Position numbers and translations under genes: made by a program. From Chthoniobacterales bacterium (lineage in GTDB: Bacteria; Verrucomicrobiota; Verrucomicrobiia; Chthoniobacterales; UBA10450): a stretch of 7,583 nucleotides of DNA. The stretch lies in NCBI GenBank assembly GCA_013697015.1, contig JACCXL010000161.1:1-7583 (forward strand). Direction: 5' to 3'. Shown here one piece after another: positions 1 to 5,810 of the stretch (its first letter is position 1; each line of letters starts with the position of its first letter). The notes under the pieces are model-generated. The model ran no database searches and was not told the origin of the DNA. It was given only the letters and a program-made list of their open reading frames with translations.

Positions 1-289
1 GCTGCGCCGCGCTTGGTGTATCCGTTTCGTAGCGCGCGTCTATTCCGCCGAAACGGATTCGCTCTCCACCGCGCAACGTCGCGTCCATCAGGGGCGCGCC
101 ATTGATGCGTGTGCCATTCATTGAGCCCAGATCTTTCAGGTGATAAGTACCGCTCACCAGCCGCAGTTCCGCGTGTCGACCAGAGACGGATTGATCATCG
201 ATTTGAACCAAATTTTCTGGCGAACGACCGATTGTAATCAAATCTTCCGCCAGCTCGTGGGTTGTTCCGCTGACAATCAGTTTTCGCAT
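1..289 (-). CDS. FHA-domain protein, N-terminal part (3' end outside window)
   Basis: Reading the minus strand from the ATG at 289-287 gives 96 uninterrupted codons to the window edge, so the C-terminus is missing. The translation is a nearly complete forkhead-associated (FHA) domain, a phosphothreonine-peptide binding fold. The hallmarks are Gly21-Arg22 (ITIGRSPEN), the S-x-x-H motif at Ser36-His39 (SVSGRH) and the Asn58-Gly59 pair in LGSMNGTRING, with the expected beta-strand spacing between them. The domain starts at residue 1 with no signal peptide, so it should be cytoplasmic. FHA proteins usually read Ser/Thr kinase signalling; the partner here is unknown. An AGGA lies 9 nt upstream of the ATG as a possible ribosome binding site. 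The gene is divergent from lepA across 104 bp. Family assignment is firm. What follows the FHA domain (for example a membrane anchor) cannot be seen. Confidence 0.9.
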   Translation of the reverse strand, partial: MRKLIVSGTTHELAEDLITIGRSPENLVQIDDQSVSGRHAELRLVSGTYHLKDLGSMNGTRINGAPLMDATLRGGERIRFGGIDARYETDTPSAAQ

Positions 290-298
290 GGCCGGGAG

Positions 299-328
299 AT
301 CCTATCCCACCACCGCGCAATCGGTCGA
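299..328 (-). promoter_or_regulatory. Weak candidate promoter of the FHA gene
   Basis: On the minus strand, TCGACC (323-328 on the plus strand) and TAGGAT (299-304) are separated by 18 bp and each match the sigma70 consensus at 4 of 6 positions. The AGGA inside the -10 candidate could instead be the ribosome binding site of the FHA gene, and both readings cannot easily be true. The site also overlaps the near-palindrome at 320-333. This is a low-confidence assignment. Confidence 0.2.
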
Positions 329-333
329 GCGAT
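320..333. promoter_or_regulatory. 14-bp near-palindrome in the divergent intergenic region
   Basis: The sequence ATCGGTCGAGCGAT is self-complementary except for one mismatched pair (12 of 14 positions). It lies mid-gap between the FHA gene and lepA, overlapping the weak -35 candidate of the FHA gene and sitting 23 bp upstream of the lepA -35. The position suits an operator for a dimeric regulator, but short GATCG/CGAT-type words are common in this DNA, so chance is a real alternative. Confidence 0.25.
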
Positions 334-356
334 CTTTCCATCCTCGGGAGCAGCCG

Positions 357-385
357 TTGACCCACCGGAGGCGCACTCGCATAGT
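357..385 (+). promoter_or_regulatory. Candidate sigma70 promoter of lepA
   Basis: A TTGACC hexamer at 357-362 matches the -35 consensus at 5 of 6 positions. It is separated by exactly 17 bp from CATAGT at 380-385, which matches the -10 consensus at 4 of 6. Transcription would be expected to begin around 391-393, directly before the lepA ATG at 394, giving a leaderless or nearly leaderless mRNA. This fits the lack of a correctly spaced Shine-Dalgarno sequence; the GGAG-type stretch at 367-371 is about 22 nt from the ATG. The call rests on consensus matching only. Confidence 0.5.
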
Positions 386-393
386 GGCGCTCC

Positions 394-2190
394 ATGTCGA
401 TCGAGCGCACGCGCAACTTTTGCATCATTGCGCACATCGATCACGGCAAGACGACCCTGTCCGATCGTTTGCTCGAACGCACCGGGACGATTCACGAACG
501 CGATCGGCAGGATCAGTTGCTCGACTCGATGGATCTCGAGCGGGAAAGGGGGATCACGATCAAAGCGCACCCGGTGACGATGCGTTACCGAAGCAAAGTG
601 GGTGAAAGTTATCTGCTTAATCTGATCGACACGCCCGGCCACGTTGATTTCGCGTACGAAGTCTCGCGCTCGCTCGCGGCGTGTGAAGGCGCGCTCCTGA
701 TCGTGGACGCCGCGCAAGGCGTAGAGGCGCAGACCGTCGCGAACATCCATCTCGCGCACAAACAGGGGCTCACGATCGTGCCCGTCATTAACAAGATCGA
801 CCTGCCGAACGCTGATCTGCCCGCGGTTCATCGGCAGCTCGAGGAGATTCTGCAAATCCCGGCCGAAGAAGCGCTCGAAGCGAGTGCGAAAATGGGAATC
901 GGCATCGAAGAGATTCTGGAAGCGGTCGTCCATCGCATTCCGGCGCCACAGAAACCGGTCGACGATACCTTGCGCGGCCTGGTCTTTGATTCCGTGTTCG
1001 ATATCTACCGCGGCGTAGTCGCTTATGTCCGCGTGTTTTCCGGTAACATAAAGGCGGATCAGGCGGTCAAATTAATGAGCAACGACAGTCGCTACGAGAT
1101 CAAGGAAGTAGGCGTGTTCACGCCGAAAATGCTCGCGCAGGCGGGATTGAAAGCGGGCGATGTCGGCTACTTCATCGCCAACATCAAGACCACGGCCGAT
1201 ATCAAGATCGGCGACACGATCACCGATCAGCGTAATCCCGCGCGCGAGGCGTTACCCGGATTCCAGGAAATTCATCCAATGGTTTTCAGCGGCATCTACC
1301 CGATCAACACCGCCGATTTCGAGCACCTCAAGACCGCCATCGGCAAGCTGCGGCTGAACGATTCCGCTTTCGTCTACCAACCGGAAAGTTCCGTCGCGCT
1401 CGGCTTCGGTTTTCGCTGCGGATTCCTCGGGCTGCTCCATATGGAGATCATCCAGGAACGTCTCCGGCGCGAGTATGACATGGACATCATCGCGACGTCG
1501 CCGAGCGTCATCTACGAAGTCCTGACCACGCGCAAGGAGCTCCTCCTGGTCGACAACCCTGCGCATCTCCCTGATCCGAGCGTGATCGACGAAATTCGCG
1601 AACCGATCGTAAAGGCTTACGTGCTTTGCCCGAACGAAAACATCGGCGATATCCTTCAGCTCATTCTTGAGAAACGGGGAACGATGGACCACACGGAGTC
1701 GCTCGATACGCGGCGCGTCATGCTGCATTGCGAGCTACCGCTGAACGAAATCCTGGTCGATTTTAATGATAAAATTAAAAGCGTTACGCGCGGCTACGGC
1801 TCGATGGATTACGAGCATGCCGGTTACCGGGCGGCAAAGCTGGTGAAACTCGACCTGCTCGTGAACGGAGAACCGGTAGACGCGTTTTCGATGATCGTGC
1901 ATCGCGATCGGGCGGATGCGCGCGGACGCCAACTCGCCGCGAAACTGAAGGAAGTAATCCCGCAGCAGCTTTATCAGGTGGCGATTCAGGCCGCCATCGG
2001 CGGAAAGATCATCGCGCGCGAAAGCGTCTCCGCGTTGCGTAAAAATGTGACCGCCAAATGCTATGGCGGGGATATCACCCGCAAGCGCAAGTTGCTCGAG
2101 AAACAAAAAGAAGGGAAAAAGCGCATGAAAAGCATCGGTAAAATCAATATCCCTCAGGAAGCTTTCATCCAAGTGCTCAAGACGCAGTAA
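394..2190 (+). CDS. lepA: Elongation factor 4 (LepA), ribosome-associated GTPase
   Basis: LepA is a translational GTPase that binds the 70S ribosome; back-translocation and a role in 30S biogenesis have both been proposed. The protein has 598 residues, normal for the family. GTPase motifs are all present: P-loop AHIDHGKT (13-20), switch I RGITI (52-56), DTPGH (79-83, with the catalytic-type His83), NKID (133-136) and SAK (164-166). Domains II, III and V follow, then the LepA-specific C-terminal domain with the hallmark NVTAKCYGGDITRKRK and a lysine-rich stretch near the end. The ATG at 394 is well supported because an in-frame stop lies at 382-384 with no other start codon between. No usable Shine-Dalgarno sequence precedes it. 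The gene heads a tight cluster, with lepB 12 nt downstream, the classic lepA-lepB pairing. Nothing appears truncated or divergent. Confidence 0.98.
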   Translation: MSIERTRNFCIIAHIDHGKTTLSDRLLERTGTIHERDRQDQLLDSMDLERERGITIKAHPVTMRYRSKVGESYLLNLIDTPGHVDFAYEVSRSLAACEGALLIVDAAQGVEAQTVANIHLAHKQGLTIVPVINKIDLPNADLPAVHRQLEEILQIPAEEALEASAKMGIGIEEILEAVVHRIPAPQKPVDDTLRGLVFDSVFDIYRGVVAYVRVFSGNIKADQAVKLMSNDSRYEIKEVGVFTPKMLAQAGLKAGDVGYFIANIKTTADIKIGDTITDQRNPAREALPGFQEIHPMVFSGIYPINTADFEHLKTAIGKLRLNDSAFVYQPESSVALGFGFRCGFLGLLHMEIIQERLRREYDMDIIATSPSVIYEVLTTRKELLLVDNPAHLPDPSVIDEIREPIVKAYVLCPNENIGDILQLILEKRGTMDHTESLDTRRVMLHCELPLNEILVDFNDKIKSVTRGYGSMDYEHAGYRAAKLVKLDLLVNGEPVDAFSMIVHRDRADARGRQLAAKLKEVIPQQLYQVAIQAAIGGKIIARESVSALRKNVTAKCYGGDITRKRKLLEKQKEGKKRMKSIGKINIPQEAFIQVLKTQ

Positions 2191-2202
2191 CTCGCCGTTC
2201 CC

Positions 2203-3294
2203 ATGTTTACATCCCGCCAGGTCAAACACAGCAAGCTGCTCCTGCGGCATGCGCAAAAGTATCTTCGCTATAACACCGACCGGCTCAGTGACCCGCAGCG
2301 GAAGGAAATCGGCGCGGGCATGGAAAACCTGAAAGCTGCCGTCCAAAAGCGCGATCGAAATCAGATCGACACCGCAGCGGAAAGCCTCGACCACAAAATG
2401 CACCAACTGACGCCGATGACGTGGGAATCGCACTGGCGGGAGAATTGCGAAGTCATCCTGGTGGCGATCGTGGTGGCGGTCGGAATTCGTTCGTATTTTC
2501 TGCAGCCATTCAAGATCCCGACCGGATCGATGCAGCCGACGCTCAACGGCATCATCGGTCATCCGACCGCCGCGCCTGCTCCAAATCTTTTGCGGCAAGT
2601 AGCGGAATTTTTCGTTCTCGGACGCAACTATATCAACGTCGTCTCAGCCGAGGACGATCGTGTCGAACAGGTCGTGCCGAAGAAGTTCGCTTTTTTCTTC
2701 ACGCTCTCGCGCCTCGTTTGCGAGAAGCAGAGTTTCCTCGTCTACGCGCCGCCGGAAACATTGCGGCAGGATTTCAAAGTGCTGCCGGGCAATCGCTACA
2801 AGCGTGGCGACGTCATCGCGCGCGGCGCGGTGGACACAGGCGATCAGGTGTTCGTGGATAAATGCAGCTATAATTTTGTGAAACCGCATCGCGGCGACGT
2901 TTTCGTGTTTCGGACGGATCACATCTTCGGCATTCCGGAGGATCCGGAGACGGGCGCGCCCTTTTTCATCAAGCGCCTCGCCGGGACGCCTGGAGACACG
3001 CTTCGGATCGAAGCGCCGCTGCTCTACGTCAATGGCGAACCGGCCGAAGGATTCGGATTTCGCCGCGTCATGGCCGCGAAGTTTCCTTACCGCGGCTATG
3101 CGCCGGGTCGCGACTACCTGGCCGAAGCCGATAAGACCTTTCAGGTTCCTGAGTATAATTATTTTGCCATGGGCGACAACAGCTACAACAGCTACGACAG
3201 CCGCTGGTGGGGACCCGTCCCGGAAGAGAATCTCGTCGGCCGCGGGCTTTTTGTTTACTGGCCTTTCAACAGGCACTGGGGCTTGATTCGTTAG
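2203..3294 (+). CDS. lepB: Signal peptidase I, enlarged form
   Basis: This membrane serine protease removes signal peptides from exported proteins on the outer face of the cytoplasmic membrane. It has 363 residues. Residues 1-80 are charged, probably helical and without a membrane segment. One transmembrane helix follows at about 82-98, then box B FKIPTGSMQPTL with nucleophile Ser109, a region leading to GDQVFVDK (213-220), box D FIKRLAGTPGD with general base Lys257, and box E GDNSYNSYDSRWWG (324-337). The catalytic Ser-Lys dyad is intact. Ser109 to Lys257 spans 148 residues, against 55 in E. coli LepB (Ser90-Lys145), so about 90 residues (roughly 118-210) are inserted. A single N-terminal helix replaces the two of E. 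coli. The ATG at 2203 lies 12 nt after lepA and lacks a Shine-Dalgarno sequence. An internal ATG at 2320 (Met40) is possible but less likely, because the N-terminal helical region resembles verrucomicrobial homologues as I remember them. Confidence 0.95.
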   Translation: MFTSRQVKHSKLLLRHAQKYLRYNTDRLSDPQRKEIGAGMENLKAAVQKRDRNQIDTAAESLDHKMHQLTPMTWESHWRENCEVILVAIVVAVGIRSYFLQPFKIPTGSMQPTLNGIIGHPTAAPAPNLLRQVAEFFVLGRNYINVVSAEDDRVEQVVPKKFAFFFTLSRLVCEKQSFLVYAPPETLRQDFKVLPGNRYKRGDVIARGAVDTGDQVFVDKCSYNFVKPHRGDVFVFRTDHIFGIPEDPETGAPFFIKRLAGTPGDTLRIEAPLLYVNGEPAEGFGFRRVMAAKFPYRGYAPGRDYLAEADKTFQVPEYNYFAMGDNSYNSYDSRWWGPVPEENLVGRGLFVYWPFNRHWGLIR

Positions 3295-3306
3295 GCCACC
3301 GCCCAC

Positions 3307-4485
3307 ATGGTCTCGACCGCTGCGCGGATCTATCCGCTGCTGGGACTTCTCGGCGGATACGCGGTCGTGATGCTTTCCAATCCAATCCGGCTCGCGCTGC
3401 GGGACGGGTTCCGCTGCATCCTGCGCTTCAAGCGCGTTTGGTTGACGTTTGCGTTATTCGGCTTCGCCTACTTCGTTTTTCAATTCGCCACGTTCACGCC
3501 GTTGCAGCGTTCGGCCGATCTGGATTTCACGCAGTTTTCTTCGATCGGAAGCTGGCAGTGGCCGCGCCTCGCGGATGTCTGGAGAGAGACGCCGTTGCCT
3601 GCGGTCGAAGCCGTCGCCGGTCTTTTTGATTGCGCGACGACAACGTACCCGCTCTCGATTGTGGCGGCCGTTCTGCTGGTCGTGAACTGGAAAGGGCTGC
3701 ACGGCGATCTGCTGAAAGCGCTCCGGAAGCGCTACCGCCTCTGGAGTTATCTCATCTACCTCGTGGTGCTGCTGAGCGCGTTCGCAGCACTGCTGAAACC
3801 GGTCATTTTCTGGCGCCTGCCCGCATGGCGCGGGACGATGCCGGAAGCCGGTCTGCTGCAAATCTCAGCGACGGTCGACACGGTAGCATTCATTTTCGAG
3901 TATCTCTTTGGCGTCTACATCCAGGTTTATCTGATCACTGTCTGCCTCGCGTGGGTCAAAGGTCTCAGCTTCACCGAAGATGGCCTTTTTCAATTCGCGG
4001 TCCGCCGTTTCAGTTACGCGCTCAAGTGGGCGGGTGTGGTGATCGTGGTGAGCACCTGCCTCGTCCGCGCACCGTTGCTGATCGCTTATTTTCGCGAAGT
4101 TCCGGATGTGCTCGATTACCTCCCGCTGGAACGAGCGCTCATGAGCGGTCTGATCATTCTCTTCAGTTCCGTGCAAATATCGCTCGCGCTCCACAACGAA
4201 AGCTTGCGGGCGGCGCTCCATGCCAACGCCGAATTCCTTCGTCGGAACGCGACACGGTTTGGCTGGTTTCTCCTGCTCTGCGCGCTCCACTTCTGGGCCC
4301 TGATCGCGTGTGACGCGATCGTTCGCGGAGCTGTGGCCGATCGGGTGGCGGCCTTGATCGGCTGGAGAATTATTTTTGTTTGTCTGCGCGGTCTGCTGAC
4401 CGGCTGGTTGCTGGCCTCGTGGGTCTCTCTCTTTCGGCAATGCGAGACGGGGCGGGTCACGCAGGAAACCTGGATCAAATTTTGA
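3307..4485 (+). CDS. Multi-pass integral membrane protein of unknown function
   Basis: I do not recognise a family for this 392-residue protein. It is very hydrophobic, with about eight or nine likely transmembrane helices near residues 5-24, 44-62, 111-127, 146-163, 190-215, 240-261, 276-296, 318-338 and 349-375. Short basic loops such as LRKRYRLW (139-146) and RRNATRF (312-318) suggest cytoplasmic faces. No catalytic motif, nucleotide-binding site or metal-binding cluster stands out, and there is no cleavable signal peptide; the first helix looks like an anchor. It starts 12 nt after lepB and ends 5 nt before the squalene/phytoene synthase gene, so it is very probably cotranscribed and perhaps translationally coupled. 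Context allows a role in membrane or lipid biology, but that is inference. Reading frame, GC content and codon use match the neighbours, so it is a real gene. The ATG at 3307 has no Shine-Dalgarno sequence. Confidence 0.85.
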   Translation: MVSTAARIYPLLGLLGGYAVVMLSNPIRLALRDGFRCILRFKRVWLTFALFGFAYFVFQFATFTPLQRSADLDFTQFSSIGSWQWPRLADVWRETPLPAVEAVAGLFDCATTTYPLSIVAAVLLVVNWKGLHGDLLKALRKRYRLWSYLIYLVVLLSAFAALLKPVIFWRLPAWRGTMPEAGLLQISATVDTVAFIFEYLFGVYIQVYLITVCLAWVKGLSFTEDGLFQFAVRRFSYALKWAGVVIVVSTCLVRAPLLIAYFREVPDVLDYLPLERALMSGLIILFSSVQISLALHNESLRAALHANAEFLRRNATRFGWFLLLCALHFWALIACDAIVRGAVADRVAALIGWRIIFVCLRGLLTGWLLASWVSLFRQCETGRVTQETWIKF

Positions 4486-4490
4486 GCCGG

Positions 4491-5312
4491 ATGGATGCGG
4501 CCAAAATCACCCGGCGCAGCCAGTCCAACCTGGCGCTCGCGTTTGTCTCGTTAGGGCGGGAACGAAGGCGAGCCATCACCGTCTTCTATGCGTTTTGCCG
4601 GCTGATTGATGACATCGTCGACGAGCCGGGTGCGCCGGCGGACGAGAAACGCCGGCACTTATCGCAATGGCGAACCTGGGTGCGGGGGCCGACGCCGAAC
4701 GAGCCGGATCTTGCGGCCGAACTAAGGCGTGTCATGCAAAAATACGCCGTCGCCCCGCCGATGCTCGAGGAAATCATCGCCGGAGTGGAGATGGATCTGA
4801 GCGTCTCGCGCTATGACACGTGGGAAGAGCTGCGGGTTTATTGCTATCGCGTCGCCAGCGCGGTGGGCCTGGTCAGCATCGAAATATTTGGTTACCGGAA
4901 TGAGCAATGCCGGGCCTACGCGGTCGAGCTCGGGCTGGGTCTTCAGGTCACCAACATCATTCGCGACGTGGCGAAAGATCTGACCAATGGGAGGATTTAT
5001 CTGCCGCGCGAAGACCTGGATGCGTTCGGATACACCGAAGCAGATTTGCAGCGGCGGGTTAATGGCGAACGCTTTCTGCATTTGATGTCATTCGAAGCGG
5101 CACGAGCATGGCGCTTTTTTGATCGGGCGGCCGAGTTGCTGCCGCGCGAAGATCGCCGCTCCATGGTGGCCGCGGAAATCATGCGCTCGGTTTACTCGGC
5201 GTTGCTGCGCCGCATGGAAGCCGATCGATTTCGCGTCTTCCAGAAAGACTATAAACTGACCAAATTGGAAAAGATCCGGCGCGTGACGGCGGAGTTGCTG
5301 AAGTTCAAATGA
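4491..5312 (+). CDS. Squalene/phytoene synthase family protein (possibly HpnD-like)
   Basis: The family joins two prenyl diphosphates head to head: two farnesyl-PP to presqualene-PP or squalene, or two geranylgeranyl-PP to phytoene. Both Asp-rich substrate/Mg2+ motifs are present: FCRLIDDIVDE with Asp40 and Asp44, and NIIRDVAKDLTNGRIYLP with Asp159 and Asp163. The signature YCYRVASAVGLVSIEIFG (117-134) is also there. The 273-residue length fits bacterial HpnD/CrtB-type enzymes, which are soluble or peripheral at the membrane. I chose the ATG at 4491: the frame stays open upstream to 4380, but that extension lies inside the preceding gene and adds non-family sequence. The gene follows the membrane-protein stop by 5 nt. 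No hopanoid cyclase, HpnC, HpnE or carotenoid desaturase gene is in view, so presqualene-diphosphate versus phytoene synthase cannot be settled. The family is certain; the exact product is not. Confidence 0.93.
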   Translation: MDAAKITRRSQSNLALAFVSLGRERRRAITVFYAFCRLIDDIVDEPGAPADEKRRHLSQWRTWVRGPTPNEPDLAAELRRVMQKYAVAPPMLEEIIAGVEMDLSVSRYDTWEELRVYCYRVASAVGLVSIEIFGYRNEQCRAYAVELGLGLQVTNIIRDVAKDLTNGRIYLPREDLDAFGYTEADLQRRVNGERFLHLMSFEAARAWRFFDRAAELLPREDRRSMVAAEIMRSVYSALLRRMEADRFRVFQKDYKLTKLEKIRRVTAELLKFK

Positions 5313-5367
5313 ATTGCGCGCCGAGGCGTCCGTCTTAATTTCTCCTTCGAATCGGTTACATATCCTT

Positions 5368-5754
5368 ATGAAAAAGAATTGTTTCGCAACTGTCTCGGCG
5401 CTGGTGCTTGGCTCCTTCGCTTTGAGTTCATGTGACACCCCGGTCGGCCAGGGTGCCGGAATCGGCGCGGCCACCGGCGCGATTATCGGCGGTGCAGCCA
5501 CTGGTCACGTCCGCGGCGCAGCCGTCGGCGCGGCGATCGGCGCCGGCACCGGTGCGTTGATCGGTGCGGCGGTGGAGGAAGATCAGGCAAGTCGCTACGG
5601 TCCACTTCCAACGCGCGGATACCCGATCGGCCGCTGGGTGGGTCCCGGCCTGGTCAAAAGCCCTTACACAGGGCGCGTGTATGACGTTCGGGAAGTGCCG
5701 CCGGGCGGCCTCGTGCGCGACGTGGACGAGAATCGTCTTTTCCGTCGTCCTTAA
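5368..5754 (+). CDS. Small glycine-zipper lipoprotein
   Basis: The 128-residue product begins with a lipoprotein signal peptide: MKKN, a hydrophobic core, then lipobox Leu19-Ser20-Ser21-Cys22, so the mature protein would be lipidated at Cys22. Asp follows the Cys (+2); in E. coli this retains lipoproteins in the inner membrane, but the rule may not hold here. Residues 27-68 form a glycine zipper made of two related blocks of small residues with GxxxG spacing (GIGAATGAIIGGAATG, then AVGAAIGAGTGALIGAA), which suggests membrane insertion or self-assembly. The polar tail holds the string SPYTGRVYDVREVPPGGLV and a C-terminal LFRRP, a pattern I associate with verrucomicrobial small lipoproteins. 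The ATG at 5368 is preferred over the in-frame ATG at 5314, because the later one places the signal peptide at the N-terminus. It lies 55 nt after the synthase gene and is followed by a strong terminator. Function unknown, probably envelope. Confidence 0.85.
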   Translation: MKKNCFATVSALVLGSFALSSCDTPVGQGAGIGAATGAIIGGAATGHVRGAAVGAAIGAGTGALIGAAVEEDQASRYGPLPTRGYPIGRWVGPGLVKSPYTGRVYDVREVPPGGLVRDVDENRLFRRP

Positions 5755-5770
5755 GCGGTTTCGGTTTTCG

Positions 5771-5810
5771 AAACGGGTTGATCTCTCGCGGGATCAACCC
5801 GTTTTCTTTT
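5771..5810 (+). terminator. Rho-independent terminator of the plus-strand cluster
   Basis: A perfect 13-bp stem pairs AAACGGGTTGATC (5771-5783) with GATCAACCCGTTT (5792-5804) around an 8-nt loop (5784-5791). It runs into TTTTCTTTT (5802-5810), and it begins 16 nt after the lipoprotein stop codon. The right arm contains the complement of the ubiD stop codon (5794-5796) and the last ubiD codons, so the terminator is partly built from coding sequence of the opposite gene. On the minus strand the same hairpin is followed by CGAAAACC rather than a U-tract, so it should act mainly for the plus strand. Confidence 0.85.

Noticed and set aside
294..308. Small dyad GGGAGATCCTATCCC near the FHA start
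   Set aside because: Only four consecutive outer pairs plus one inner pair match, which is too weak to call an operator.
277..933. Minus-strand open frame of 218 codons opposite lepA
   Set aside because: It overlaps the lepA GTPase domain and the FHA gene start in a different frame and has no family features, while lepA on the other strand is certain.
2139..2144. TAAAAT as a -10 box for a lepB promoter inside lepA
   Set aside because: There is no -35-like hexamer at 16-18 bp upstream, and the stretch is explained by Lys/Ile codons of the LepA C-terminus.
1735..2598. Long open frame on the minus strand across the lepA/lepB junction (287 codons)
   Set aside because: It is fully antisense to two well-conserved genes and spans their junction. 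Its translation is rich in Arg/His/Asp and shows no recognisable domain, typical of a shadow frame in GC-rich DNA.
3630..4313. Plus-strand open frame of 227 codons inside the membrane-protein gene
   Set aside because: Its translation is Arg/Ser/Pro-rich, typical of an out-of-frame reading of GC-rich coding DNA, whereas the chosen frame gives coherent transmembrane segments.
4380..4490. N-terminal extension of the squalene/phytoene synthase (37 extra residues)
   Set aside because: It would overlap the preceding gene by over 100 nt and adds non-family sequence; the ATG at 4491 gives the normal family start.
5313..5367. Promoter or terminator in the gap before the lipoprotein gene
   Set aside because: The AT-rich words (CTTAATTT, TTACATAT) do not form a -35/-10 pair with good matches, and no hairpin followed by a T-run is present, so neither is called.
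5758..5774. Second short hairpin (GTTTCG / CGAAAC) before the terminator
   Set aside because: It has only 6 bp and competes with the much stronger 13-bp terminator stem for 5771-5774; there is no supporting evidence for a regulatory switch.
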